Below are positions 9,009-20,208 of a DNA stretch of 64,000 nucleotides, piece after piece. A program made the translations under genes and the position numbers. Positions within the stretch are counted from its first letter, which is position 1. Each line of letters starts with the position of its first letter. Origin of the DNA: Planctomycetota bacterium (lineage in GTDB: Bacteria > Planctomycetota > B15-G4); contig JAJDEP010000017.1 in NCBI GenBank assembly GCA_029259715.1, forward strand, positions 124,001 through 188,000, in the 5' to 3' direction. The notes under the pieces were generated by a model. It was not told where the DNA came from, ran no database searches, and was given only the letters and a program-made list of their open reading frames with translations.

Positions 9009-9941
9009 TCAGTTCCCTGACTTTTCCGCCGGCAAAGGATACGCCTCACCCCGCGGCACGTAGACCAGGTCGTATTCGGGCGCCCAGGTCCGGCCGCCGT
9101 CGGACGATTGCGTGCCCGTCTGCTGCACGCGGCCATTGCCGATGGGCCGCACGAACATGCGCTTCTTGTTGGTCGTGGGCTTGCCGTCGTTGTGCGGCCC
9201 CTCGAACAGGATGCCCTTGCCTTGCGGCTTGCCGTCGTACTCGAAGGGGTTGCCCGAGCCGTCCACCCAGAGCTGCCGCCAGGTCTGGGTGGCGGGGTTG
9301 AAGTAGTTCCAGCTCTCGCCGGGACCGCCGCCGCCCACGGGCTGCCAGTGTTCGTGGATCACGCTGCCGCCCATGCGCGAGACCATCTCGTTGGTGCCGT
9401 TGAGCTGGCCGGTCTTGGCCGAATAGCAGTCCCACGAGCCCACCCAGAACTGCAGGCGTGTGTTCACGGGCGCACCGCCGCCGGCCAGGATGGCCTCAAA
9501 GCGTTCGTCGCCGCGGATCGACGCGAGGTCCGTGTCCGCGCGGGCCAGGCTGACGTTGGCGAAGCCGGCGCTCACCGCGCCTTGCAGGGCCTCGAGGGCC
9601 GGCTCGGTGGCGCCGAGCAGGGCGTGGGCGCAGGCGGTGTTGTAGAGAGCGGGAGCACGCGTGCCCGTCGAGCGGGCGGCTTGGGCGTAGCACTCCAGAG
9701 CCGCTGCGTAGTCACCCTGGTAATGCGCGCAGATGCCCAGGTTCATCCAGGCCGGGTCGTTGTCCGGTTCGGCGTCGACGATGGCCTGGAATGCGACCTG
9801 GGCCGCCTCGAATTGACCCTGCTGGATCAGCGCTGTGGCCGCCGCGAAGGCCGGACTCCCGGGTGGCGACTGCGCCGGGACACTTGCCACCAGCCCCAGG
9901 ACCAGCACTGCCACCACGAACACCCGGCTGCCTCGCTGCAT
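9009..9941 (-). CDS. Exported TPR protein with C-terminal DUF1579/lipocalin-like domain
   Basis: 310 residues. A signal peptide (MQRGSRVFVVAVLVLGLVAS, then VPAQ, cleavage likely near residue 24) directs export. Residues about 30-150 are tetratricopeptide-like (ALIQQGQFEAAQVAFQAIVD, then DPAWMNLGICAHYQGDYAAA). From about 165 a beta-rich domain begins with RLQFWVGSWDCYS and contains SVIHEHWQPVGGG, SWNYFNPATQTWRQLWVD and a SSDGGRTW motif, the pattern of DUF1579-type lipocalin-like domains. A GGGAGA ribosome site precedes the ATG. It is convergent with comM (32-base gap) and stands alone, with 159 bases upstream in which I see no clear promoter. Ligand and role unknown. Confidence 0.8.
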   Translation of the reverse strand: MQRGSRVFVVAVLVLGLVASVPAQSPPGSPAFAAATALIQQGQFEAAQVAFQAIVDAEPDNDPAWMNLGICAHYQGDYAAALECYAQAARSTGTRAPALYNTACAHALLGATEPALEALQGAVSAGFANVSLARADTDLASIRGDERFEAILAGGGAPVNTRLQFWVGSWDCYSAKTGQLNGTNEMVSRMGGSVIHEHWQPVGGGGPGESWNYFNPATQTWRQLWVDGSGNPFEYDGKPQGKGILFEGPHNDGKPTTNKKRMFVRPIGNGRVQQTGTQSSDGGRTWAPEYDLVYVPRGEAYPLPAEKSGN

Positions 9942-10100
9942 CGTCTTCTCCCGTCTTGGAATCGGACCCCAGCGTAGGGCATTTCGCAGGTCGCCCCTTT
10001 GTTCGGTTTCGTAACGGCGACGGCACGGTTTTCACACGCCAGCCCGTGTCCCGCCCATCAGCCCGCGTCCCGCCCGGCGTCGGGCTCTCCGCGCGAATCC

Positions 10101-12632
10101 TCACTCCGTCGCAGCGACGAAGCGATCGGCGGACAGGCGGCGGATCGTCAGCAATCCCAACAGCAGCACGCCCATCGTGCCCAGCCAGCGCAGCCCCGTG
10201 CCCGTGTCGAGCCCCGCCGGCGAGTAGACGAAGCGCACCTCGTGCTCACCCGCCTCCAACGCCACCCCGAGCAGGGCGTGGTCGGCGATGAGCACCTCGC
10301 CGGGCTGGTCGTCGACCTCCACGCTCCAGCCCGGGTCCCACGCCTCGGTCAGCACGAGCACGCCGGCGAACGCGGCGGACGTGCGCATGTGATAGGTCGC
10401 CGCGAAGTCGTCCATCGACACCAGGTCGACCGGCATGGTCGTGCCCCTCGGCGGCAGCGTGATCCCCGGCGCTCGTTCGAGCAGCACCGTGGCCCAGGGG
10501 TCGAACTGGCGGCTGCCGAGCCGCGCGAGTCGCGCGTCGGCGGACGGCACCACCTCGGCGCCGCCGCACAGGAAGGCCCGCCGCCCGCGCGAGGGCCGGT
10601 CGTGGACGGCCAGACCCTCCGCCTCGCTCAGGTGGATGCGCGTGTAGGGCAGGGTGTCCATGAGGGCCGGGTCGCCGTGGACGATGGTTTGCACGTCGAG
10701 CAGGTCGAGCAGCGGGTGATCGAGGCTCGTCGCCTGCCGGAACGGGCTGAGGATGCGCGGGTCGCCCGGGTTCACGAGCGAGCCTTCGATGGTGCCGAGC
10801 AGCTCGGCGGTGCGCGTGGGGATCATGGGCGCGACGCCGTGCACCGAGCGGATGCCGTGGAGCGAGCTGGCCGTGGGCGGCAGGATGTTGTCGCCGCCGA
10901 TGACCGCCACACGGCCCGGGCGCTCGGCCAGCAGCGCCAGCGTGGGCGTCGACGGGAACGCCGGCCCCTGCACCGGGAAGGGGTTGAAGAGCATGGCGCG
11001 CAGGCCGAGGTCGACGACCAGCAGGGCGGCCGGCAACCAGGTCATGGGGCCGCGTCCGCGATTCACGGCGAGGGTCAGCGCCAGCATCCCCGCCACGAGC
11101 AACAGCAGCTGCTGCGCGACGTGTGCGGTCACGAGGTCGGACATGCGCGCGCCCTCCTCGGGGCTGCCGGCATGATCGAGCCCCGCGGATCCAGCCCACA
11201 GCCAGGTGCCGCCGAGCACCGCCACGAGCACGAGCGCGCCCACCCGCGGCAGGGCGACGCGTCGCGCGAGCAGGGCTTCGAAGGCGTGGGCCGCGGCCAG
11301 CGGCAATCCGGCGTGGACGAGCACGAGCATGCGCTTGAGGTTGCCGGCCCCGAGCACCCGCGCCCCCGGCACCAGCTCGGAGAGCAGGGGCCAGACCAGA
11401 CACAACCCCACGGACGTCGCCGCCATGAGCGCCAGGCCCCGCGCGCCCCCGCCGGTCCCCTTGCGGAACATTGCCGGCAGCAGCAGCAGCACGAGCATGC
11501 CCGGGTACAGCGCGTTCTCGACGGGGTTGTCGAGGGGGTCGTCGCTGAGCAGCGCCCGGCGCAGGGCGTAAGCTTCGAGGGTCGGCGCGGGCGGCCGCGG
11601 TCCGGCGAAGTCGGCGGGCAGTCCGAAGAGCTCGGGCATCACGCCGCCGAGCAGCGCCCCGGGCGCCAGGCTCTGACTCGCCATGTGCTCCTGCGCCGCC
11701 TCGCCCGAGCGCAGCGAGTGGGTGAAGGCATCGGCCGAGAGGGTCAGCACCGGCCCCGCCAGCAGAATCGCCACGACCACGCCCGCCGCCGCCGGCAGCA
11801 TGCGACGCCAGACGCTCGGCACGCTCGGCACTTCGCGAGCCCCGCCTGCAGCCCCGGCTGCAGAGTCGCTCGCTGCGTCGCCCGCGGCCCCGCCCGCAGC
11901 GTCGCGCGCGCCGGCACCTGCGCTTCCCCTGGCCCGTACGTCGAGCAACAGCAGCAGTCCCAGCCCGCCGCCGAGCGCCACCGCCACCTGCGGGAACCCC
12001 GACAACAGCGACAGCCCGAGAAACACCGCGATCTCGAGGGCCCCACGGGCGGCCTTGCCGCGCCGTAGCCACTCCAGCCCGCACACCATCCCCGGCCACC
12101 AGGCCGTCGTGTGCATGATCTGCGGCAGGTGCCAGCGGGTGACCATCCACGTCGAGAGCGGGAAGGCCACCGCCGCCAGCGCCGCCGCCGCCGGTCGCGC
12201 CCCCCCCATACGAACGGCGCGATACGCCAGCAGCCCCCCCATCAACGTGTGCCACCACAGCAGCCAATCCAGGGAGGAGATCGGATCGAGCCAGTGCGTC
12301 ACCGCCGCGAAGGGCGAGAACAGCGGGTAGGGCTGGTTGGCGGCCAGGGGATAGCCGAGCAGCTGGCCCGCGTCCCACCACGGCGCCGCGCCGGCGTCGT
12401 GGAACTGGTCGACCCGCGCCACGCCCGGCAGGACGAAGAAGTCGATGTCCGGGGTGATCGGGTTGATGGCCGGCAGTTCGGCCGCGCCGCCGGCGGGCAT
12501 GGCGGCGGCCCAGGGCCGCACGCCGATGCGCGGGTCGTCGATGGTGAAGGACTGGGTCGAGCGTCCGCCGAAGAGCACCGGCCACAGCAGCAGCGCCGCC
12601 AGCACGGCGACCACCGCTGCGGCATTGCGCAT
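10101..12632 (-). CDS. YfhO-family multi-pass membrane protein (GT-C type)
   Basis: 843 residues from the ATG at 12632; longer in-frame starts give only an Arg-rich non-membrane leader and cross the promoter. The family has a GT-C-like membrane architecture and acts in surface or teichoic acid glycosylation in Bacillus; the substrate here is unknown. Visible family features: the first helix (residues 2-20), a long extracytoplasmic loop with APWWDAGQLLGYPLAANQPY, many hydrophobic helices, and a C-terminal beta domain with LVLTEAWDPGWSVEVDD, then GEHEVRFVYSPAG, followed by a last helix. A Gly/Ala-rich low-complexity insertion (around 11830-11930) sits in a cytoplasmic loop. It is divergent from the membrane glycosyltransferase at 12827. 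Confidence 0.85.
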   Translation of the reverse strand: MRNAAAVVAVLAALLLWPVLFGGRSTQSFTIDDPRIGVRPWAAAMPAGGAAELPAINPITPDIDFFVLPGVARVDQFHDAGAAPWWDAGQLLGYPLAANQPYPLFSPFAAVTHWLDPISSLDWLLWWHTLMGGLLAYRAVRMGGARPAAAALAAVAFPLSTWMVTRWHLPQIMHTTAWWPGMVCGLEWLRRGKAARGALEIAVFLGLSLLSGFPQVAVALGGGLGLLLLLDVRARGSAGAGARDAAGGAAGDAASDSAAGAAGGAREVPSVPSVWRRMLPAAAGVVVAILLAGPVLTLSADAFTHSLRSGEAAQEHMASQSLAPGALLGGVMPELFGLPADFAGPRPPAPTLEAYALRRALLSDDPLDNPVENALYPGMLVLLLLPAMFRKGTGGGARGLALMAATSVGLCLVWPLLSELVPGARVLGAGNLKRMLVLVHAGLPLAAAHAFEALLARRVALPRVGALVLVAVLGGTWLWAGSAGLDHAGSPEEGARMSDLVTAHVAQQLLLLVAGMLALTLAVNRGRGPMTWLPAALLVVDLGLRAMLFNPFPVQGPAFPSTPTLALLAERPGRVAVIGGDNILPPTASSLHGIRSVHGVAPMIPTRTAELLGTIEGSLVNPGDPRILSPFRQATSLDHPLLDLLDVQTIVHGDPALMDTLPYTRIHLSEAEGLAVHDRPSRGRRAFLCGGAEVVPSADARLARLGSRQFDPWATVLLERAPGITLPPRGTTMPVDLVSMDDFAATYHMRTSAAFAGVLVLTEAWDPGWSVEVDDQPGEVLIADHALLGVALEAGEHEVRFVYSPAGLDTGTGLRWLGTMGVLLLGLLTIRRLSADRFVAATE

Positions 12633-12732
12633 CTCGCCGACCGTCGTGTCGCGGCGCACGCGGGCCTCCCCTCGCCCGTCGGCCGCCCTGCGTCTCCGCC
12701 GAAGCGCGGAGCCGAGGCAGCCCGACGTGCGA

Positions 12733-12760
12733 ATGATACGCTCGGCCTGCTCGCCTTCAA
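12733..12760 (-). promoter_or_regulatory. Sigma70-like promoter for the YfhO-family gene
   Basis: Minus-strand TTGAAG (12760-12755), 16-base spacer, TATCAT (12738-12733). The predicted start near 12726 gives a leader of about 94 bases to the ATG at 12632. It lies in the 194-base divergent gap shared with the plus-strand glycosyltransferase. Confidence 0.45.
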
Positions 12761-12826
12761 CGCGCAGACCGCGCGACCGCGACCCGCGCAACCCGGGCGG
12801 GGCGGCGACCGCGAGCCGGCCAGGGG

Positions 12827-14758
<1,932 letters not shown>

Positions 14759-14838
14759 GACGCCGCCACGCTCGGCCGCAGCGCTCGGCCGCAGCGCGCG
14801 CCGCGGCCCACGCCACCGCCGCCCACACATGTGTCCCG

Positions 14839-16848
14839 CTAAGCCGGGCCGCCGCGCTCGGCCAGCAGGGCACGCAACGACGACGCGAGTACGCTCGCGC
14901 GGGCATCGCACTCCTCGCGGGTGCGGGCCAGCGCGTCAGGCGTGAGGTCGGCCCGGGGCGTCGCGCCCGGCATCTCGACGTAGAGCTTGATCTTGGGTTC
15001 GGTGCCGCTCGGACGCAGGCTCAGACGGGCGCCGTCCTGCAGGCGCAGCGTGAGCACGTCGCGGGCGCGGGCGTCGCTGGCCGAGCGGATCGGACCCAGG
15101 GGCCCGTCGGGGTCGGCCAGGTCCTCCATGCGACGCAGGTCCGACCCGGCCAGGGCCGCCGGCGGCTCGGCCCGCAGCGACGCCATGACCTCGGCCACCC
15201 GCCGGCGTCCGGCCTCACCCGCCATGGTGAGTCCCACCGTGTGATGGGCCACGTAGCCGAAGCGCGCGTAGATGCTGTCGAGGACATCGCCCAGGTTGCG
15301 CCCCTCCGCCTTCGACCGCGCCGCGAGCTCGGCCAGGATCAACGCCGCGCCCCCCGCGTCCTTCTCGCGCAGCGCGCTCGTGACCATGACGCCGTGACTC
15401 TCCTCGGCACCGAGCACGAAGTCGGCCGGGCTCGCCACGAGCTCGCGCCAGCGCCCCTGGGCCTCGAGGCTCGCGAGCACCTCCGCCATGGAGCGGCACC
15501 CGGTGGGCAGGTGGTCGATCACCCGACACCCGTAGGAGCGGGCGATGGTGCCCACCAGCGACGACGTGACCCGGGTGGTGAGCACGAAGGCGCCCTCGTC
15601 GAGGCGGCCCGTCGCCATGCGCCGCTCGAGCAACGCCCGCAGCACCAGGAAGATCTGTTCGTTGCCGGTGACGAAGCGCCAGGGGCGGGCGTCCGGGCCC
15701 GCGCCGGTGGCGCCCGCGCTTGCGCCTGCCCCTGCGCCCGCTCCCGCCCGGGGCCGGGTCTCAGGGACCTCGAGGCCCAGCCGGTCGGCGTCGGCATCGG
15801 TGGCCAGCAGCAGGTCGGCGTGGCACTGCGCGCCCAGGGCCTCGGCCGCGGCGAAGCACGCCGGCAGCTCGGGGTTGGGACTGAGGTCGCCCAGCGTGGG
15901 GAAGTCGCCGTCGGGCTGCCACTGCTCCGGCACCCCGTGGAGGGCGAAGCCCTCTTCCTCGAGCAGTTTCCCCACCGTGGCACCACCTGTTCCGTGCAGG
16001 GGCGTGAAGACGATGATCGCGTCGCGGTGTTCGGGATCCCCCGCGAGTCGTCGCACAACGGCCCGGTAGCGCTCGTGCACCTTCGCGTCAAGGAGCGTCA
16101 CGCGCCCCGCGGCGCAGGCCTCGTCGAAGGGCACGCGCCGGATCGTGCCGACGCCCTCCACCCGCCGCGCCAGGATCTCGTCCCGGGGCGGCGTGTCCTG
16201 GGCGCCGAACGCGTTGTAGACCTTGCCGCCGTTGTCGTCGGGCGGGTTGTGGGAGGCCGTGATCGCCAGGCCGCCCTGGGCCCCGAGGCGGCGCACCGCG
16301 AGGCTCAGCTCCGGCGTCGAGAGGGCCCGCTCGGGCTGCGGCGGCGGCATCGAGACGCGCACGCCGTTGGCCACGTAGATGCCCGCCGCCTGGGCGGCGA
16401 GGGCCGCCGACGTGAGCCCCAGCAGCGGATTGGGCAGGTCGGGGTCGAACACCCGCCGCCGATCCCGGAAGACACGCACGTCGAACCCGATCACCACGTG
16501 CAGGTCGCCGTCACCGTCTCCGCCACCTTCGCCTGCGCCGGCATCGGCCAGGTCGGCCTTGAGCAGCTCGGCGTGGCCCTGCACGGTGCGCGCCAGGGTC
16601 CACGGGCTGAAGCGGTTGGGACCGAATCCCACCGGTCCGCGGCGACCGCTCGTGCCGAAGGGCAGGCTGCGGCCGAACGCGTCGATCAGCTCCTCGAAGC
16701 AGCCGCGCCGCACGAGGCTCTCCAGCTGGGGCCGGGCGGCGGCCTTGTCGTCGTCTTCCAGCCACGCGCGCAACGCCGCCAGGGCGGCGGCCACACGTTC
16801 GTCGGGCGCGCCGAGGGCGGCCAGCCCGTCGGCGGCGGTTTGCAACAC
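14839..16848 (-). CDS. Phosphoglucomutase/phosphomannomutase-family phosphohexomutase
   Basis: Interconverts hexose 1- and 6-phosphates through a phosphoserine. 669 residues from the GTG at 16848. An in-frame GTG at 16983 would add 45 Arg/Pro-rich residues with no family match, so I prefer the shorter form, though the start is uncertain. Motifs: N-terminal FGTSGRRGPVG, catalytic Ser199 in ITASHNPPDDNGG, metal loop DADAD (351-355), TPLHGTGG near 282, sugar-binding GAEESHGV, and phosphate-binding PSGTEPK (613-619). The metal loop is followed by a Gly-Ala repeat insertion (about 367-384). Layout resembles PGM2-type enzymes. It is convergent with the left glycosyltransferase and divergent from the right one, which fits supply of sugar phosphates for surface glycans. 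Confidence 0.92.
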   Translation of the reverse strand: MLQTAADGLAALGAPDERVAAALAALRAWLEDDDKAAARPQLESLVRRGCFEELIDAFGRSLPFGTSGRRGPVGFGPNRFSPWTLARTVQGHAELLKADLADAGAGEGGGDGDGDLHVVIGFDVRVFRDRRRVFDPDLPNPLLGLTSAALAAQAAGIYVANGVRVSMPPPQPERALSTPELSLAVRRLGAQGGLAITASHNPPDDNGGKVYNAFGAQDTPPRDEILARRVEGVGTIRRVPFDEACAAGRVTLLDAKVHERYRAVVRRLAGDPEHRDAIIVFTPLHGTGGATVGKLLEEEGFALHGVPEQWQPDGDFPTLGDLSPNPELPACFAAAEALGAQCHADLLLATDADADRLGLEVPETRPRAGAGAGAGASAGATGAGPDARPWRFVTGNEQIFLVLRALLERRMATGRLDEGAFVLTTRVTSSLVGTIARSYGCRVIDHLPTGCRSMAEVLASLEAQGRWRELVASPADFVLGAEESHGVMVTSALREKDAGGAALILAELAARSKAEGRNLGDVLDSIYARFGYVAHHTVGLTMAGEAGRRRVAEVMASLRAEPPAALAGSDLRRMEDLADPDGPLGPIRSASDARARDVLTLRLQDGARLSLRPSGTEPKIKLYVEMPGATPRADLTPDALARTREECDARASVLASSLRALLAERGGPA

Positions 16849-17000
16849 TGAGGTCAGCGCCGGCCTCCGATGCGCGGCGCCACCGGGGGAGGGCCGGAGC
16901 GGGGCCGCGCCCGCGCAATGTCGCAGGCTGCGAGGGCGATTCAAGTCGCCGTCGGGCGCCGAGGGCGGGCGCCGGGCTTGCACGGCCGCTTCCAGAGGCC

Positions 17001-18452
17001 ATGCTGGAGCCTCGACCGCACGGGAGCGCGCACCTGCCCACCACCGAGTCGCCTGCCGAAGTGCCCCCCCGCTGGGCCGCGCCGCTGCTGGCCCTGCTCG
17101 TGGTCGTCCTGCACGCGCCGGCGCTGGGGACGCCCTTCCCCGACGGGCCCCACGGCAACTGCGGCGGCATGTTCGGGATCATCGCCCGCAACGCCCTGGC
17201 GCTCGGCCTGGAGGCCCGCGGCGTCCCCGTGCTCAACCCCGTGGCCCCGGATGCGGCGGCCACCGCCCTCTTCTACACCCACCATCCGCCCGGGCTGCCC
17301 TGGCTCACGACGTTGGCGCAAGGCGTGGGCGCCCTGACGGGAGCCGCCTTCGAGACGAGCGCGCGCCTCGTTGCCATGCTGCTGAGCTGGTGGGCGGCCG
17401 TGCTCATGCTGCGTCTCGCCACGGGCACGGCGGGCCGCGCCGTCGGCTTCGCCGCCGCCCTGTTCATGCTGGCCCTGCCCGCCGGCCGACATCACGGCGC
17501 CCTCGTGAACTACGAGACCATCGCCCTGCCGGCCCTGCTGTGGCTGCACCTGTGCCTCGTCACCCGCCGCGGCCCGGCCTTCCTGGCGGGGCTGGTCGCC
17601 GCCCTTTGCGATTGGATCGCCCTGTTCCCCCTGGTGACGGGCGGCTGGGCCGCCGGCCGGCAACGCTGGGTCTCGGCGGTCATGGGCGGCCTGCTCGGAC
17701 TCGTCGCGTTCGCTCTGCTCTACCGCTCCCTGGCGCCGTCCACGGCGGGCGCCAACCTCGGCCAGGCCCTCGGCGCGAGCTTCCTCGCCCCGGGCTTCGA
17801 CGTCACCGCCTGGCGCCTCGCCCTGCAGGACCACCTGCTCGGGCTCTACGGCTTCACCCTGGCCCTCGCGCCCTTGTGCTTGTTCACCTTCTGGTCGGTG
17901 GCGCCGCGGGCCGCCGGAGCGCTGTTCACCTTCCTCACCGTCGGCGTGCTCAACGTCACCCTCTTCGCCCAGCACGCCACCGGACACTTCCACTTCAGTC
18001 TGCTGCTACTGCCCTTCATCGCGCTCGGCTCCGCTCTCGCCCTGGCGCCGCTCCGCCGGACCCGCGCGGGCGACCCCGGCGTGGTCATCGCCACCGTGCT
18101 CGTCGTGGCGCTGCACCTGCTGCCGGCCCTCGAGGCCGGCACACCGCCCCCGACGACACACGAGGCGGACCTGGCCGACCGCTTCGCCGCCGTCACCGCG
18201 ACCGACACCATCTACCTGCGCCCCCACGGGGCCTCGTTCGTCTTCCTGCACCGCGCCGAGCGGCACGTGGTGCCGTTCCCCAGCGCCGACCGCGAGCAGG
18301 CGCAACAGCGGGTGACGCGTCAGCGCGAGGACTTCGGGGCCGCCGGGCTCCCGGCGCAGGTCGTGCTGGCGCCGGATGAGACCGCGCCGGCATGGCTGGT
18401 CGACGAAGCGCCCGTGCGCGAGGCCGACGGCTTCCGCTTCTACACCCTCTGA
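17001..18452 (+). CDS. Polytopic membrane protein, GT-C glycosyltransferase-like
   Basis: 483 residues. The first helix is at about 25-43. The outer loop contains FPDGPHGNCGGMFGIIARNA and then FYTHHPPGLPWLTT, which matches the THHPP-type loop of GT-C membrane glycosyltransferases, followed by about nine more hydrophobic segments and a short soluble tail of about 95 residues ending in FRFYTL. The classic Asp-Asp pair is not obvious; Asp48 (in FPDGPHG) is a candidate. An AGAGG ribosome site sits just upstream of the ATG. Divergent from the phosphohexomutase and convergent with proline dehydrogenase. A 7-bp GC hairpin (18455-18474) follows without a U-tract. Family call moderate, substrate unknown. 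Confidence 0.72.
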   Translation: MLEPRPHGSAHLPTTESPAEVPPRWAAPLLALLVVVLHAPALGTPFPDGPHGNCGGMFGIIARNALALGLEARGVPVLNPVAPDAAATALFYTHHPPGLPWLTTLAQGVGALTGAAFETSARLVAMLLSWWAAVLMLRLATGTAGRAVGFAAALFMLALPAGRHHGALVNYETIALPALLWLHLCLVTRRGPAFLAGLVAALCDWIALFPLVTGGWAAGRQRWVSAVMGGLLGLVAFALLYRSLAPSTAGANLGQALGASFLAPGFDVTAWRLALQDHLLGLYGFTLALAPLCLFTFWSVAPRAAGALFTFLTVGVLNVTLFAQHATGHFHFSLLLLPFIALGSALALAPLRRTRAGDPGVVIATVLVVALHLLPALEAGTPPPTTHEADLADRFAAVTATDTIYLRPHGASFVFLHRAERHVVPFPSADREQAQQRVTRQREDFGAAGLPAQVVLAPDETAPAWLVDEAPVREADGFRFYTL

Positions 18453-18490
18453 CCCGCGCCGCCATTCCGGCGCGCACCCGCTGGCGCCCG

Positions 18491-19408
18491 CTAGCGGTCG
18501 CCCCCGCGGAACAGGGCGCGCATGACGTGGCGCGCGATCTCCGGGTTCTTGGCGAGGCGACGCATCGAGTAGGCGTGCCAGTCGCGACCGTAGGGCACGT
18601 AGACCCGCACCGGGTGCCCCGCGTCCCGCAGCCTGGCCGCGAAGGCCCGCCGCACGCCCATCAGGCACTGGAATTCGTAGCGCCCGCTGTCGGGCCCCAG
18701 GCCGCGCTCGGTGAGCAGCTCGAGGCCGCGCTCCGCGACCTCATCGTCGTGGGTGGCCAGGGCCACGAAGGCGCCGGCGTCGAGCAGGCTGGCCACCCGC
18801 GCGATGAAGTTCGTCCGGATCTCCTCGGCATCGGTCCAGGCGATCTCGGGCGGTTCGAGGTAGATGCCCTTGACCATGCGCACGTTGAGGTCGGGCGTCG
18901 ACCCAATCAGCCGCTCGACGTCGTCGGCCGTGCGGAACAGGCGCGACTGCAGCACGCAGCCCAGGTTGCCGTGCCGCGCCGCCACCCGCTCGAACACCTC
19001 GAGGGTCGCGGACACGGTGGGCGCGTCCTCCATCTCGAAGCGCACCCGACGGCCGCCCGCCCCCGCCGCGGCGCACAACTCGTCGAGCAGGGCCTCGCAC
19101 AGCGCGGGGTCGAGCAGCAGCCCGAGGTGCGTCGGCTTGACCGAGATGGGCGTGTCGCGATCCGCGTCGCCCAGGCCGGCCAGCGCGCGCTTGTACTCAT
19201 CAGCCGCGGCTCGTGCGCCGTCCTCCGACGACACGCCCTCACCCAGCACGTCGAGGATGGCTCCGAAACCTTCAGCTCGCAGCGCAGTCACCCGCGCCAG
19301 GGCGTCGGACAACTCGGCGCCGGCCACGTAGCGCCGCGCCACCGTCCACATCACCCGCTTGGGGATGAGCGGCATCACGCCGCGGACCAACCCGTCGAAT
19401 GCGCTCAC
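18491..19408 (-). CDS. Monofunctional proline dehydrogenase
   Basis: FAD-dependent oxidation of L-proline to pyrroline-5-carboxylate at the membrane. 305 residues, the length of the bacterial monofunctional PRODH barrel. Signatures: SVKPTHLGL (strand with the conserved Lys), RFEMEDAPTV, LQSRLFRTADDVE, RMVKGIYLEPPE, ALATHDDEV, YEFQCLMGVR and the C-terminal VRVYVPYGRDWHAYSMRRLA, which carries the paired Arg residues that bind proline. It is the last gene of a run with only 9-31-base gaps: amidohydrolase, DHH phosphoesterase, metallophosphoesterase, PRODH. No P5C dehydrogenase is nearby, so the second step is encoded elsewhere. Confidence 0.93.
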   Translation of the reverse strand: MSAFDGLVRGVMPLIPKRVMWTVARRYVAGAELSDALARVTALRAEGFGAILDVLGEGVSSEDGARAAADEYKRALAGLGDADRDTPISVKPTHLGLLLDPALCEALLDELCAAAGAGGRRVRFEMEDAPTVSATLEVFERVAARHGNLGCVLQSRLFRTADDVERLIGSTPDLNVRMVKGIYLEPPEIAWTDAEEIRTNFIARVASLLDAGAFVALATHDDEVAERGLELLTERGLGPDSGRYEFQCLMGVRRAFAARLRDAGHPVRVYVPYGRDWHAYSMRRLAKNPEIARHVMRALFRGGDR

Positions 19409-19439
19409 CGCGTGAGCAGCGCCACTTCGTTGCGGAGCG

Positions 19440-20198
19440 TCACTTGCCGATCTCGAGCCGGGCGGCGCAGAGGTCGGGGATGTTGGGGTTGTCGTAGATC
19501 TTGCGCTGCACCGTGCCGATGTCGTAGTCGGTGCGCAGGAAGCGGACGCTGCCGTCCTCGACGATCACGCAGCAGGCCCGGGGATCGCCGTCGCGGGGCT
19601 GGCCCACCGAGCCGACGTTGATGATGGCCTTCTCGCCGGTCCACTCGTAGGCGTAGTCGAGCTGGGTCACGTCGCGGAACTGCAGGTCCTCGGTGAACAC
19701 GCCCGGGAAGTGGGTGTGGCCGACGAAGCACATGCCGGTGAAGTGCTCGAAGATGTCGCGGATCTTGTCGGGGATGAAGATCACGTCGGTCTTCATGATG
19801 TACTCGTGCACCGGGTCCCGTGGCGATCCGTGCACCATCAGCGTCTCGCCCTCGCGGTGGCTGATGGGCAGGGCCTCGAGGAAGCGCCAGCGACTGCGCC
19901 GCGCCGCGCCCGACAGCAGGGTCGGCTTGAGCGTGCGGCGGTTGTATTCGATCACCTGCCGGGCCACCGGGTTGAAGTCGGTGGCGCCCTTCATCAGCGC
20001 CTCGTCGTGGTTGCCGCACAGGGTCAGGGCGCAGTTCTCCATGACCATGTCGATGCAGCGCTCGGGGTCGGGGCCGTAGCCCACCACGTCACCCAGGCAC
20101 ACGATGCGCTCGACGCCTTCCTTGGCCAGGCGCGTCAGCACGGCACCGAGCGCCTCGGTGTTGCTGTGCAGGTCGGAGATGATGGCGAAGCGCGTCAA
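19440..20198 (-). CDS. Calcineurin-like metallophosphoesterase
   Basis: Cytoplasmic two-metal phosphoesterase, 252 residues. All family motifs are present: SDLHSN (Asp9, His11), GDVVGYGPDPERC (Asp37), CGNHDEAL (Asn63, His64), LMVHGSPRDP and FVGHTHFPG. It resembles the YfcE/diadenosine-tetraphosphatase-like group, whose members act on phosphodiesters or nucleotides; the substrate cannot be read from sequence. It lies 10 bases downstream of the DHH gene and 31 bases upstream of PRODH, so it is probably in the same transcript. Confidence 0.92.
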   Translation of the reverse strand: MTRFAIISDLHSNTEALGAVLTRLAKEGVERIVCLGDVVGYGPDPERCIDMVMENCALTLCGNHDEALMKGATDFNPVARQVIEYNRRTLKPTLLSGAARRSRWRFLEALPISHREGETLMVHGSPRDPVHEYIMKTDVIFIPDKIRDIFEHFTGMCFVGHTHFPGVFTEDLQFRDVTQLDYAYEWTGEKAIINVGSVGQPRDGDPRACCVIVEDGSVRFLRTDYDIGTVQRKIYDNPNIPDLCAARLEIGK

Positions 20199-20208
20199 TG
20201 GGGCCCCT

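Noticed and set aside
9999-12068. Long plus-strand frame opposite the YfhO-type gene
   Set aside because: Arg/His/Gln-rich translation with no recognisable domain; the minus-strand gene has a promoter, helices and family motifs.
14770-14795. Two tandem 13-base copies of GCTCGGCCGCAGC in the convergent gap after the glycosyltransferase
   Set aside because: Only two copies and palindrome-rich by chance at this base composition; no sign of a mobile element or attachment site.
18455-18474. GC hairpin between the plus-strand membrane protein and proline dehydrogenase
   Set aside because: Stem is only 7 bp with no T-tract, so it is weak as a terminator.
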